Below are positions 17,477 through 26,354 of a stretch of 64,000 nucleotides of DNA, piece after piece. The notes under the pieces are model-generated. The model ran no database searches and was not told where the DNA came from. It was given only the letters and a program-made list of their open reading frames with translations. Made by a program: the position numbers and the translations under genes. How positions within the stretch are numbered: position 1 is the first letter of the stretch; each line of letters opens with the position of its first letter. Source of the stretch: Rhizobium redzepovicii (GTDB taxonomy: Bacteria > Pseudomonadota > Alphaproteobacteria > Rhizobiales > Rhizobiaceae); assembly GCF_019793435.1 (NCBI RefSeq), contig NZ_JAILYH010000008.1, positions 1-64,000 of the forward strand, read 5' to 3'.

Positions 17477-18397
17477 ATGGGCGTCTGGATCGATACAGAC
17501 ATGGGCTTCGACGACATCGCCGCCATTCTGGTGGTGGCACAGTCGGAATTCGAAATCGACGGCATATCGCTGGTCTTCGGCAATGCGCCGCTGCCCCAGG
17601 TGAGAAGGAACGCCGCCGGCGCAGCCACTGCATTCGGCTGGAAGTTCCCCATCCACACCGGCCGCGCCATGCCGGTTCTCGGCAAGCTCGAAACCGCCCA
17701 GGCGATCCTCGGCGCAACCGGCATCCCGACGAGCGGCAGGAGCCTGCCGGAGGCATCAGCCCTTGCCGAAAGCGATGCCTTCTCAGCGCTTTGCCGCTGG
17801 CTGGAACGTGACGGCCAGCACCGCATCCTGGCGCTCGGACCGCTCACCAATATCGCCGCCGTGGCGCTCGCCCGCCCCGACCTCGCCGCCCGCATCGACG
17901 ACCTCGTCTGGATGGGCGGCGGCGTCACATTGGGCAACCACACGGCGTCCGCTGAGTTCAACGCACTCGCCGATCCCGAAGCTCTGTCGATCGTCATCGC
18001 CCATGGCCTGCCGCTGCGCATGGTCGACCTCGACCTCTGCCGCAAGGTGCTGGCAAAGCCGGAGGATACCGAGCCGGTGCGCAATGCCGGCGGCACCAAT
18101 GCCGAGCTGATCGCCGATCTATTTGCAGGTTACATTCGCATCGGCACCAGCCGCGGCCGTCCCGGTATGGCGATCTACGATCCTTCTGCCGCGGTCGCCT
18201 TCGTGGCTCCCGATATCGTCGGCTTCCGCCCCGCGCGCATCGACGTCGAGCTTCAGGGCAGCTTGACCCGTGGCCGCACCGTCGTCGAGACCCGCGCCAC
18301 GCACGCGGCTTTCAATGCGCAATTCGCCGCCGAAATCGATGCCGATAGGGCGCGCGGGATCATTCTCGCCGCCTTGGTCAACGAGGCCCGCAAATGA
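17477..18397 (+). CDS. Inosine/uridine-preferring nucleoside hydrolase family protein
   Basis: A 306-residue enzyme predicted to hydrolyse the N-glycosidic bond of (purine) ribonucleosides, giving ribose and free base. The family hallmark Asp-Thr-Asp-x-Gly-x-Asp-Asp cluster that binds calcium is at residues 6-13. The Gly-Pro-Leu-Thr-Asn-Ile-Ala motif is near residue 129, and the Met-Gly-Gly-Gly segment near 153. The ATG at 17477 lies four bases after the ATPase stop. Its stop overlaps the adenine deaminase start (ATGA), so the two enzymes are made together. That fits a nucleoside-to-base-to-deaminated-base sequence. Confidence 0.9.
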   Translation: MGVWIDTDMGFDDIAAILVVAQSEFEIDGISLVFGNAPLPQVRRNAAGAATAFGWKFPIHTGRAMPVLGKLETAQAILGATGIPTSGRSLPEASALAESDAFSALCRWLERDGQHRILALGPLTNIAAVALARPDLAARIDDLVWMGGGVTLGNHTASAEFNALADPEALSIVIAHGLPLRMVDLDLCRKVLAKPEDTEPVRNAGGTNAELIADLFAGYIRIGTSRGRPGMAIYDPSAAVAFVAPDIVGFRPARIDVELQGSLTRGRTVVETRATHAAFNAQFAAEIDADRARGIILAALVNEARK

Positions 18398-20181
18398 ACG
18401 CCACCCCTCGCCAAGAACCCGCCGATCTTAACGATCCCGCCTTGCGCGCCCGCGCCGTCGCGGCTGCACGCGGCGACGCCCCCTTCGATGTGCTGATTAC
18501 CGGCGGCCGGCTGCTAGACGCGGTGACAGGCCTGATCCGGGAGGCCGATATCGGACTCGTCGGCGCGCTGATCGCAAGCGTCCATGCCCCGGCAAGCCGC
18601 ACGGATGCGGCCGAGATCATCGATGCGGCGGGCAGCATCGCAACACCCGGCCTGATCGACACCCATATGCATATCGAAAGTTCGATGGTGACGCCGGCCG
18701 AATATGCGCGCGCCGTGCTGCCGCGCGGCGTCACCACCATCGTCTGGGATCCGCACGAATTCGGCAATGTCCATGGCCTTGATGGGGTGCGCTGGGCGAT
18801 CGAGGCGGCACGCTCACTGCCGCTGCGCATGATCCTGCTCGCCCCCTCCTGCGTGCCGTCGGCACCGGGCCTGGAATTGGCCGGCGCCGATTTCGATGCC
18901 GCCGTCATCGCCGAGATGCTGCGCTCGCCGGCCGTAGGCGGCGTTGCCGAGGTCATGAACATGCGCGGCGTCATCGACGGCGATCCGCGCATGAACGCCA
19001 TCGTCAATGCCGGTCTTGCCACTGGCAAGCTCGTTTGTGGCCATGCCCGCGGCCTTGGGGGTGCCGACCTCAACGCCTTCATGGCAGCGGGCGTCACCTC
19101 CGACCACGAACTTACTTCCGGCGCCGACCTCGCCGCCAAGCTTTCAGCCGGCCTGACGATCGAGCTGCGCGGCTCCCACGACCATCTGCTGCAGGAATTC
19201 GTCGAGGTGCTGAACGGTCTCGGCCACCTGCCCGCGACCGTGACGCTCTGCACCGACGACGTCTTTCCCGATGAACTCGATCAAAGCGGCGGCCTCGACG
19301 ACGTCATCCGCCGCCTCGTGCGCTACGGCATGAAGCCGGAATGGGCGCTCTGCGCTGCGACCTTCAACGCCGCTCAGCGCCTGAAGCGCTCCGATCTCGG
19401 CCTTGTCGCCGCTGGCCGCCGCGCCGACATCGTGCTCTTCGAAGATCTTGAGGAATTCCGGGCGCGGCTGGTCATCTCAAGCGGCCGCATCGTCGCCCGC
19501 AACGGCAGCATGCAGGTCGACATCCAGCAGCTCGACACGGCGCCGCTTGAAAATTCGGTGAAGCTGCCGCAATTCACCGAGGATGATTTCCGCATCCCGT
19601 CGAGAGGCGAACGCGTCCGGGTCGCCACCATCGACCGCCCGCGTTTCACGCAATGGGGTGAGGCGGAGACGGAGGTCACGAATGGCTTCGTGGTACCGCC
19701 GGCCGGCAGCGCCATGATCGCCGTCGCCCATCGCCACGGCAAGGCCGACCGCATCCCGCGCCTCGGCTTCCTCACCGGCTGGGGCGACTGGCGCGGCGCC
19801 TTCTGCACCACCGTTTCGCATGACAGCCACAACCTCACCGTCTTCGGCGGCAATGCGCGCGACATGGCGCTCGCCGCCAACGCCGTCATATCAGCCGGCG
19901 GCGGCATGGCGGTCGCCAAAGACGGCGCGATCGAGGCAATCTTGCCGCTGCCGCTCTCCGGCCTGGTGACCGACGCATCGCTGAAGGACACAGCTTCGGC
20001 CTTCGCCGGCATCCGCAAGGCCATGGAAAAAATCGTCGACTGGAAACCGCCCTACCGGGTCTTCAAGGCCTGCTTCGGCGCCACGCTTGCCTGCAATGCC
20101 GGCCCGCACCAGACGGACCGGGGGATTGCCGATGTGGTGACGGGCAAGGTGCTGGAAAGCCCGGTGCTGGAGGTTTTGTAG
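18394..20181 (+). CDS. ade: Adenine deaminase
   Basis: A 595-residue amidohydrolase predicted to convert adenine to hypoxanthine and ammonia. The metal-binding Asp-Thr-His-Met-His-Ile-Glu-Ser-Ser motif is near residue 89. A further His-Glu pair lies near 118 (Trp-Asp-Pro-His-Glu-Phe-Gly-Asn) and Gly-His-Ala-Arg-Gly near 215, followed by the C-terminal adenine-deaminase domain. Length matches the bacterial family (about 570-600). It is the last gene of the LacI-controlled operon and would process adenine released by the nucleoside hydrolase. Confidence 0.92.
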   Translation: MNATPRQEPADLNDPALRARAVAAARGDAPFDVLITGGRLLDAVTGLIREADIGLVGALIASVHAPASRTDAAEIIDAAGSIATPGLIDTHMHIESSMVTPAEYARAVLPRGVTTIVWDPHEFGNVHGLDGVRWAIEAARSLPLRMILLAPSCVPSAPGLELAGADFDAAVIAEMLRSPAVGGVAEVMNMRGVIDGDPRMNAIVNAGLATGKLVCGHARGLGGADLNAFMAAGVTSDHELTSGADLAAKLSAGLTIELRGSHDHLLQEFVEVLNGLGHLPATVTLCTDDVFPDELDQSGGLDDVIRRLVRYGMKPEWALCAATFNAAQRLKRSDLGLVAAGRRADIVLFEDLEEFRARLVISSGRIVARNGSMQVDIQQLDTAPLENSVKLPQFTEDDFRIPSRGERVRVATIDRPRFTQWGEAETEVTNGFVVPPAGSAMIAVAHRHGKADRIPRLGFLTGWGDWRGAFCTTVSHDSHNLTVFGGNARDMALAANAVISAGGGMAVAKDGAIEAILPLPLSGLVTDASLKDTASAFAGIRKAMEKIVDWKPPYRVFKACFGATLACNAGPHQTDRGIADVVTGKVLESPVLEVL

Positions 20182-20223
20182 GGTCGGGGCGCACAGACCG
20201 CAACCAAGGGATTGCGGTGCAGT

Positions 20224-20339
20224 CCCTCATCCGCCCTACGGGCCACCTTCTCCCCGAGAGGAGAAGAGGAGTCGAGACGTCGCAGCAACCCTCTTCTCCC
20301 CAGCGGGGAGAAGGTGGCCCGAAGGGTCGGATGAGAGGG
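20224..20339. repeat. RIME-type rhizobial palindromic intergenic repeat
   Basis: Imperfect inverted arms of about 32 bases (beginning CCCTCATCCG, each ending at a CTTCTCCCC/GGGGAGAAG core) surround an inner copy of the CTTCTCCCC motif. This is the pattern of the Rhizobium-specific intergenic mosaic elements. It occupies the convergent gap between ade and the M20 gene and may also act as a bidirectional terminator. Confidence 0.75.
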
Positions 20340-20351
20340 TGCGGCAAACGC

Positions 20352-21527
20352 TTAAGTTTCCCTTTTCAACTCCCGCTCCACCAACGCCACCCAATAAGCC
20401 GCCCCATACCCAAGCGCCTCATCATTGAAATCGTAAGCGGTGTTGTGATGCAGCGCCCCGTCCACTGCCGGGCCGTTGCCGAGCCAGACGTAGCAGCCTG
20501 GCGAATTCTGCGCGAAGAAGGCAAAGTCGTCGCCTGCTGTCGACGGCGGAAAGCTTGTCCGCACCTTCCCGCCGAACACCGCGCCGGCGGCGGCAAGCGC
20601 TCGGGAGGTCGCATCCCCATCATTGACGACGGGCGGAATGCGCCGCTCGAAACGATAATCGGCCGATATGCCGTACATGGCGGCCGTTCCGCTGGCCAGC
20701 CGACCAATCTCGCTCTCCAACTGATCGCGCACATCGGGCGAATAAGCTCGCGCCGTCCCGCCGATCTCTACGATATCGGGAATGACATTCAAAGCCTTCG
20801 GGTCGCCCGCCTGCAGGAAACAGGCGCTGACAACCGCCGGCTGCAGCGGATCGACCACCCGCCCGACGATCGTCTGCAGCGATGACAGGAAGGTGGCGGC
20901 GGCCGTGATCGGATCGCGGCCGAGATGCGGCTTGGCGCCGTGCGTGCCGATGCCGCGAAAGGTGATGCGCCAGCTGTCGGAGGAGGCGAGCTGCGGCCCC
21001 TCGACCACGGCAATCTCGTCGACCGACAGTCCCGGCATATTGTGCAGCCCGTAGACAGCGTCGCAGGGGAAAAGCTTGAACAGCCCCTCCTCCACCATGC
21101 GCTTCGCGCCGCCACGGCCCTCTTCGGCCGGCTGGAAGATGAAATGCACCGTGCCCGAAAAACCCCGCGTCGCCGCCAGATGACGCGCGGCACCCAGCAG
21201 CATCGTGGTGTGGCCATCATGGCCGCAGGCATGCATCTTTCCGGGTACGGTCGATTTATAAGCCCGCTCCGCCGTTTCAGGCATGGCGAGCGCATCCATA
21301 TCGGCCCTGAGCCCGATCCTGCGCGTGCCGTTGCCGACTGTGAGCGTGCCGACCACGCCGGTGCCGGCCAGCCCGCGATGCACCGTGATATTAGCCTCCT
21401 CGAGAAGCCTCGCGACGATGCCGGCAGTGCGCTCCTCCTCGAAGCCGAGTTCGGGATAGGCATGCAGATCGCGGCGCAAAGAGATCAGGAACGGCAGATC
21501 GTCCTTGATCCGGGCGGGGATGCTCAT
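20352..21527 (-). CDS. M20-family amidohydrolase, hippurate hydrolase / aminoacylase-like
   Basis: A 391-residue metal-dependent hydrolase that likely cleaves an amide between an acyl group and an amino acid or similar amine. The metal-binding Arg-Ala-Asp-Met-Asp-Ala-Leu (about residues 73-79), His-Ala-Cys-Gly-His-Asp-Gly-His (about 99-106), Pro-Ala-Glu-Glu-Gly (about 133) and C-terminal Ala-Gly-Asp-Asp-Phe are all present. The dimerisation insert is in the middle. It lies 91 bases after the tctA-type gene on the same strand, which suggests that the transporter brings in its N-acyl substrate or a related carboxylate. Confidence 0.88.
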   Translation of the reverse strand: MSIPARIKDDLPFLISLRRDLHAYPELGFEEERTAGIVARLLEEANITVHRGLAGTGVVGTLTVGNGTRRIGLRADMDALAMPETAERAYKSTVPGKMHACGHDGHTTMLLGAARHLAATRGFSGTVHFIFQPAEEGRGGAKRMVEEGLFKLFPCDAVYGLHNMPGLSVDEIAVVEGPQLASSDSWRITFRGIGTHGAKPHLGRDPITAAATFLSSLQTIVGRVVDPLQPAVVSACFLQAGDPKALNVIPDIVEIGGTARAYSPDVRDQLESEIGRLASGTAAMYGISADYRFERRIPPVVNDGDATSRALAAAGAVFGGKVRTSFPPSTAGDDFAFFAQNSPGCYVWLGNGPAVDGALHHNTAYDFNDEALGYGAAYWVALVERELKRET

Positions 21528-21554
21528 GAGCCTGAATGTCCTGTCAAGCGTAAC

Positions 21555-21572
21555 GGGCGCCCATCGGCGCCC
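21555..21572 (-). terminator. Possible hairpin between tctA and the M20 gene
   Basis: A GGGCGCC / GGCGCCC stem with a four-base loop lies in the 91-base gap. There is no T-run after it on the minus strand, so it may only weaken read-through into the amidohydrolase gene. Confidence 0.3.
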
Positions 21573-21618
21573 GCGTCAGATCATCCTTTGTTCATCAAAC
21601 AGGCCGCAAGTTCAACCA

Positions 21619-23127
21619 TCAAGTCTCTTCGACGAACACCTCTTCGCGCTTCTTCTTGACGCTCGGCAGGAAGACCACGATCAGCACGGCGACCGCGATC
21701 GCCAGCAGCGTGGCGCTGATCGGCCGTGTGACGAAGGTCATCGGATCGCCGCGCGACAGGATCATCGCCCGCCGCAGGTTCTCCTCAAGCAGTGGCCCGA
21801 GCACAAAGCCGAGCAGGAGCGGCGCCGGCTCGCAGCGAAGCTTTGCCAGCACGTAGCCGATCAACCCGAAGAAGGCGACGGCATAGAGGTCGTAGACATT
21901 GGCGTTGACGCTGTAGACCCCGATCGAGCAGAAGGCCATGATGACGGGGAAAAGCACGTAATAGGGCACGGTTAAGAGTTTCACCCAGAGCCCGATCAGC
22001 GGCAGGTTGAGGATAACCAGCATCAGGTTGCCGATCCACATCGAGGCGATGATGCCCCAGAACAGCGCCGGCTGCTCGGTGGCGACATTCGGTCCCGGGA
22101 CGATCCCCTGAATGATCATCGCGCCGACCATCAGCGCCATGACGGGATTGGCCGGAATGCCGAGCGTCAAAAGCGGAATGAACGAGGTCTGCGCCCCTGC
22201 ATTGTTGGCCGATTCCGGCCCCGCCACGCCGGCAACGGCGCCCTTGCCGAATTCCTCCGGCGTCTTCGACAGGCGTTTCTCCACCGTATAGGAGGCAAAG
22301 GAGGCAAGGATCGCGCCGCCACCCGGTAGAATGCCGAGCGCCGAACCGATCGCCGTGCCGCGAATGATCGGCGCAATCATTTCCTTGAATTCCTGACGAG
22401 ACGGTAAAAGGCCGGACACCTTGGCCATTAGTACGGTACGTGTCGACTCGCCTTCGAGGTTGCGGAGGATTTCCGCCACGCCGAAGACACCGACGGCGAG
22501 CGCCACAAAATTCAGCCCGTCGGCATATTCGCGGATGCCGAGCGTGAAGCGCGGCGTGCCGGTATAGATGTCGGTGCCGACCAGACCGAGCAGCAACCCG
22601 AGCGCCACCATCGCTAAGGCCTTGACGACGGAGCCGTGCGCAAGCGCGATCGACGAAACGAGGCCGACGATCATCAGCGAGAAATATTCCGCCGAGCCGA
22701 ATTGCAGCGCAATCGCGGTGAGCGGCGGCGCGAAGATCGCAACGAGGAAGGTCGAGACCGTGCCGGCAAAGAACGAACCGAGTGCTGCGATCGCAAGCGC
22801 TGCCCCCGCCCTGCCCTTGCGCGCCATCTGGTAACCGTCGATCGCGGTGACGGCGGAGGAGGATTCGCCCGGCATGTTGATGAGGATCGCCGTCGTCGAA
22901 CCGCCGTACTGGGCGCCGTAATAGATACCGGCCAGCATGATCAGCGAGGAGACCGGTTCGAGCTGGAAGGTGATCGGCAAAAGCATGGCGATCGTCGCCG
23001 TGGCGCCGATACCGGGCAGCACCCCGATCAGCGTGCCGAGCAGCACGCCGATCAGGCAGAAAAGCAGATTGTCAAGAGTGCCGGCTGTCGCAAAACCGAG
23101 CGCGAGATTGCTGAAAAGGTCCATCAT
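21619..23127 (-). CDS. tctA: Tripartite tricarboxylate transporter large membrane subunit, TctA family
   Basis: A 502-residue inner-membrane protein with about 12 helices. The family signatures are Gly-Val-Leu-Pro-Gly-Ile-Gly (about residues 38-44) and [15 protein letters not shown] (about 72-88), with a second Gly-Ile-Leu-Pro-Gly-Gly-Gly loop near 260. It works with the TctB- and TctC-like proteins encoded just upstream. An AGGAGG site fits the second ATG (23124) best, giving 501 residues. The substrate is a carboxylate of unknown identity. Confidence 0.92.
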   Translation of the reverse strand: MMDLFSNLALGFATAGTLDNLLFCLIGVLLGTLIGVLPGIGATATIAMLLPITFQLEPVSSLIMLAGIYYGAQYGGSTTAILINMPGESSSAVTAIDGYQMARKGRAGAALAIAALGSFFAGTVSTFLVAIFAPPLTAIALQFGSAEYFSLMIVGLVSSIALAHGSVVKALAMVALGLLLGLVGTDIYTGTPRFTLGIREYADGLNFVALAVGVFGVAEILRNLEGESTRTVLMAKVSGLLPSRQEFKEMIAPIIRGTAIGSALGILPGGGAILASFASYTVEKRLSKTPEEFGKGAVAGVAGPESANNAGAQTSFIPLLTLGIPANPVMALMVGAMIIQGIVPGPNVATEQPALFWGIIASMWIGNLMLVILNLPLIGLWVKLLTVPYYVLFPVIMAFCSIGVYSVNANVYDLYAVAFFGLIGYVLAKLRCEPAPLLLGFVLGPLLEENLRRAMILSRGDPMTFVTRPISATLLAIAVAVLIVVFLPSVKKKREEVFVEET

Positions 23128-23133
23128 CGCCTC

Positions 23134-23595
23134 CTAGAACCGGACCCAGGGGCCGAAACGCTCGAACGGCAGGCCGAGGCCATAGCTGAAAACCGCAACC
23201 GAAAAGACCGTCAGCAGCAGCGAAAGGATGATCGCGAAGAACACGTTCATCTTTTGCGATGCGAAGCAGGCGATGAACGCGGTAAAAAACAGCGCCGGCG
23301 CAAATCCGAGCCCGCGCACCGTCAGCCCGAAAAAGACGGGCGCTGGCAGGATGAAGAACATGCCGCGCCAGGCGAAGAGACCGATCGGCTCTCCCTCGAC
23401 GCGCAACGCCTGAATGAAGATGATCGCGCCGAGAAGCACGAGCACGCAGGCCAGCACCAGCGGAAAATAACCGGGTCCCATGCGCACCGCCGTGCCGAGG
23501 TCGAGCCCCAGCGACTGGATGGCGAAGAAAGCGCCGGTCGCGACGAAAAGCCCGCCGCAGATCGCATTGGTCGTATCGAAACTGATGGATTTCAT
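23134..23595 (-). CDS. tctB: Tripartite tricarboxylate transporter small membrane subunit, TctB family
   Basis: A 153-residue inner-membrane protein with four predicted helices, the small partner of TctA. Motifs include a Gly-Pro-Gly-Tyr-Phe-Pro segment (about residues 41-46), typical of TctB proteins. The ATG at 23595 has a GGAGACACC leader; longer readings run into the repeat at 23642-23801 and are unlikely. It ends six bases before the tctA start. Confidence 0.9.
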   Translation of the reverse strand: MKSISFDTTNAICGGLFVATGAFFAIQSLGLDLGTAVRMGPGYFPLVLACVLVLLGAIIFIQALRVEGEPIGLFAWRGMFFILPAPVFFGLTVRGLGFAPALFFTAFIACFASQKMNVFFAIILSLLLTVFSVAVFSYGLGLPFERFGPWVRF

Positions 23596-23641
23596 GGTGT
23601 CTCCTGGAGTTGGAGATGGAGCGTCGTTGCTGCAGCGATTT

Positions 23642-23801
23642 CCCCTCATCCGCCTGCCGGCACCTTCGCCCCGCAAGCGGGGAGAAGAGGATCCGCCGCC
23701 GGCCTCTGCCACTATTCTTCGGGCAGGTCCTCTCCCCGTTCAGGGTCGAAAGGACGGGTCGAGACCAGTGGCTCGACCCCGGTCGGGTTAGGGTGAGGGG
23801 C
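23642..23801. repeat. Second RIME-like palindromic repeat, between tctC and tctB
   Basis: The left part (CCCCTCATCCGCCTGCCGGC, then an inner TTCGCCCCGC/GCGGGGAGAA hairpin) resembles the element at 20224-20339. The right end closes with GGGTGAGGGG, complementary to the left terminus. A second stretch (23727-23790) contains its own GGTCGAGACC/GGCTCGACC pairing. It sits inside the tct operon between the binding-protein and membrane-subunit genes, where such hairpins often adjust relative mRNA levels. Confidence 0.65.
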
Positions 23802-23821
23802 TATTCCTGGCACATCCCTCA

Positions 23822-24805
23822 CTAGTCCGCATATTCCCCCGCAGCCTCGATCACGGGCTTCCAGCGGGCTATCTCGCTTTCAAGCTTGGCCTTCAGCGCA
23901 GCCGGCGTCGCATCGGCGTCGGAGGATGGCGTCGTGCCGAGCTCGGCGAAACGGGCACCGACATTCGGGTCCTTCAGAGCAACCTGCAGCGACTTCGACA
24001 GGCGTTCGTTGATGGCGGCCGGCGTGCCCTTCGGCGTGTAGATGCCGTGCCAGATGCCGACTTCGAAGCCTGGCAGGCCGGCTTCAACTGCGGTCGGAAT
24101 GTCCTTCATCACGTCGAGGCGCTTCGGCGAGGTCACGGCATAGGCCTTGATCGTGCCGCCCTGGATCTGCTTGGTCGTGTTGGTCGTCTGGTCGCACATG
24201 ACGTCGACCTGGCCGCCGAGAAGGTCGGTCATGGCAGGGCCGGTGCCCTTGTAGGGAACGGTCGTGAGCTGTGTCTGGATGGCGCTCATGAACATCATGC
24301 CGCACAGATGCGAGGCCGCACCGATACCGGCATTCGCGACCGTCACCTTGTCCTTGTTGGCCTTGACGTATTCGATCAGGGCCTTGAGGTCGGTCGGCTC
24401 GAAATCCTTGCGCGCGACGATCGTCATCGGCACCTCGGTGACGAGGCCGACATAGTCGAAGGCACCGAGCGTGTCATAGGCGAGCTTGCGGTAGAGCGTG
24501 GCGCTGGTCGCCATGCCGATATGGTGAAGCAGGATCGTGTAGCCGTCGGGATCGGCGCTCGCCACGCGGCCGGCGCCGAGCGTCCCGCCGGCGCCGCCGA
24601 CATTTTCGACGACGATCTGCTGACCGAGATCCTTCGACATGGATTCGGCGACGAGGCGCGCGACGGTGTCGGTCGGGCCGCCGGCCGCAAAGGGCACGAC
24701 CATGGTGATGGTGCGTTCGGGATAGGTCTGCGCCGAAGCGGCGCCGGCGAGAAGAGAGACTGCGGCAGCCGCGGTCAGGCCAAGCATGGCCTTCAGAATT
24801 TTCAT
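23822..24805 (-). CDS. tctC: Tripartite tricarboxylate transporter substrate-binding protein, TctC/Bug family
   Basis: A 327-residue periplasmic binding protein. A Sec signal peptide (residues 1-25, ending Ala-Ser-Ala-Gln) precedes the Bug fold. The Pro-Phe-Ala-Ala-Gly-Gly-Pro-Thr-Asp motif near residue 40 and Val-Glu-Asn-Val-Gly-Gly-Ala-Gly-Gly near 67 are the ligand-pocket signatures. The ATG at 24805 follows a GGGAGGAAACG leader. It is the first gene of the transporter operon, separated from tctB by a palindromic repeat, consistent with the binding protein being needed in excess. Confidence 0.92.
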   Translation of the reverse strand: MKILKAMLGLTAAAAVSLLAGAASAQTYPERTITMVVPFAAGGPTDTVARLVAESMSKDLGQQIVVENVGGAGGTLGAGRVASADPDGYTILLHHIGMATSATLYRKLAYDTLGAFDYVGLVTEVPMTIVARKDFEPTDLKALIEYVKANKDKVTVANAGIGAASHLCGMMFMSAIQTQLTTVPYKGTGPAMTDLLGGQVDVMCDQTTNTTKQIQGGTIKAYAVTSPKRLDVMKDIPTAVEAGLPGFEVGIWHGIYTPKGTPAAINERLSKSLQVALKDPNVGARFAELGTTPSSDADATPAALKAKLESEIARWKPVIEAAGEYAD

Positions 24806-24975
24806 CGTTTCCTCCCTGATGAAACAAGCAAGCCCGCCGACACATCCTCCGCGCCGGGCATGACCTATTTGCCGCCGGGAAAAACCGACCCGCAATCAGT
24901 GCGGCCACTTTTGACAGACGATTTTGCGTCAGTGCGATGCAGCATGGGTCGATTTGGAAACAAACGGCTTGTGCG

Positions 24976-24995
24976 ATGGGTGGATTTCCACCCAT
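24976..24995. promoter_or_regulatory. Probable enhancer-type binding site for the DctD-like activator
   Basis: A perfect palindrome with nine-base arms (ATGGGTGGA and its complement) around two T. A half-site variant (ATGGGTCGATTT) lies about 33 bases nearer the tctC gene (24944-24955). The position, 170 bases upstream of tctC and just downstream of the activator gene, fits an upstream activating sequence for a sigma-54 activator. A sigma-54-like GG...GC element near 24889-24906 (minus strand) has one base too many between its halves. Confidence 0.55.
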
Positions 24996-25019
24996 AACGA
25001 ACACAGGCAACCGCCGAGA

Positions 25020-26354
25020 TTAGTCCTCGGTGGTCAGCATCCGCTTGTCGAGGCCATATTTCTGCATCTTTTCGTAGAGGGTCTTCCGGGAAATGCCGAG
25101 TGTCTCATAGACCGGCTTGAGGCTGCCGCCATGCGCCACCAGCGCGCTGGCAATGACACCCCGCTCGAATTCGGCGACGCGCTCCGCAAGCCCGGTCGCC
25201 TCGCCGGTCTGTGGGCCGCCATCGTCGAGACCGAGAACCAAACGGTCGGCCGCATTCCTCAGTTCACGCACATTGCCCGGCCAGTCGCGCTGGGCGATGT
25301 CGGAGATCACCTCGGGCGGCACGGCCACCTCGTCGCGGCCGTAGCGGGCGGCGGCTTCCCGCACCAACTGCAGAAAGAGCAGTGGAACGTCCGCCCGCCG
25401 CTGCGACAGCGACGGCACATGCAGCGTCGCAACGTTCAGCCGGTAGAACAGGTCGGCGCGGAAACGCCCCGCCGCCACCTCCGCCTCGAGATCCACCTTG
25501 CTAGTCGCGATAAAGCGCACGTCAAGTGCCACCGTCTCATTCGATCCCAACCGGGAAATCATCCGCTCCTGCAGCACCCGTAGGAACTTTGCCTGCAGGT
25601 CGAAGGGCATGGAGCCGATTTCATCAAGCAGAATGGTGCCGCCGCGCCCGTGTTCGAATTTTCCGTAACGCGGCCTTACCGCGCCCGGAAAGGCGCCGAC
25701 CTCATGGCCGAAAAGCTCGCTCTCGATCAGGTTCGCCGGCAGGGCGGCGCAATTGATTGCGATGAACGGCCGGCTTGCCCGGCCGCTGATATCGTGGAGC
25801 GCCCGCGCCACCACCTCCTTGCCGGCTCCCGTCTCGCCGACAATGAGCGTATCGGCATCGCTCGCCCCGATCGCACGGATGCGATAGCGCAGGTCCACCA
25901 TCACCTGCGTGCGCCCCGGCAGCCGCGCCTCGATATCGTCGCGTTTGCCGGCGACCGCCTTCAGCAGCCGGTTTTCAAGCACGAGGCCGCGCCGCTCCAT
26001 CGCCCGGCGGATGACGCCGGCGAGCATTTCGGGCGTGAACGGCTTCTCGATGAAATCATAGGCGCCTTCGCGCATCGCCTTCACCGCAAGCTGCACGTCG
26101 CCGTGGCCGGTGACGAGAATGACCGGCACCTCCGGATCGATCTCGCGGATCTTCTGCATCAGCGTCATGCCATCAATGCCGGGCATGCGGATATCGCTGA
26201 CGACGACGCCGGGAAAGCTGTAGCCGATCAGTTCCAGCACATGGTCGCCGTTGGAAAAGGTCTCGACGCTGAAGCCTGATAGTTCCAGCGCCTGCGCCGT
26301 CGAACGGCGCAACTCCTCCTCGTCATCGACCAGAAGGATCTTCGCATCGTTCAT
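25020..26354 (-). CDS. Sigma-54-dependent response regulator, DctD-like
   Basis: A 444-residue NtrC-type activator. The receiver domain (residues 4-115) has its phospho-acceptor Asp at about 54 and conserved Lys near 104. The AAA+ domain follows, with Walker A Gly-Glu-Thr-Gly-Ala-Gly-Lys (about residues 171-177) and Walker B Ile-Leu-Leu-Asp-Glu. A Fis-type helix-turn-helix lies at about 400-440. The sigma-54 contact loop reads Gly-Ala-Phe-Pro-Gly-Ala instead of the usual Gly-Ala-Phe-Thr-Gly-Ala. Its gene overlaps the kinase stop by four bases and precedes the tct operon, which it probably activates. Confidence 0.9.
   Translation of the reverse strand: MNDAKILLVDDEEELRRSTAQALELSGFSVETFSNGDHVLELIGYSFPGVVVSDIRMPGIDGMTLMQKIREIDPEVPVILVTGHGDVQLAVKAMREGAYDFIEKPFTPEMLAGVIRRAMERRGLVLENRLLKAVAGKRDDIEARLPGRTQVMVDLRYRIRAIGASDADTLIVGETGAGKEVVARALHDISGRASRPFIAINCAALPANLIESELFGHEVGAFPGAVRPRYGKFEHGRGGTILLDEIGSMPFDLQAKFLRVLQERMISRLGSNETVALDVRFIATSKVDLEAEVAAGRFRADLFYRLNVATLHVPSLSQRRADVPLLFLQLVREAAARYGRDEVAVPPEVISDIAQRDWPGNVRELRNAADRLVLGLDDGGPQTGEATGLAERVAEFERGVIASALVAHGGSLKPVYETLGISRKTLYEKMQKYGLDKRMLTTED

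Noticed and set aside
20217..20885. Plus-strand frame through the RIME repeat into the M20 gene
   Set aside because: Composed of repeat sequence and antisense of the amidohydrolase.
22636..23796. A 386-codon plus-strand frame opposite tctA/tctB
   Set aside because: Antisense frame across two clear transporter genes and a palindromic repeat.
23642..23801. Possible CRISPR-like or tRNA structure in the repeat region
   Set aside because: The inverted repeats are unevenly spaced and differ in sequence; no regular direct repeats or cloverleaf.
24889..24906. Minus-strand GG...GC element as the sigma-54 promoter of tctC
   Set aside because: The two dinucleotides are 11 bases apart rather than the strict 10, so I did not list it as a promoter and only mention it as uncertain.
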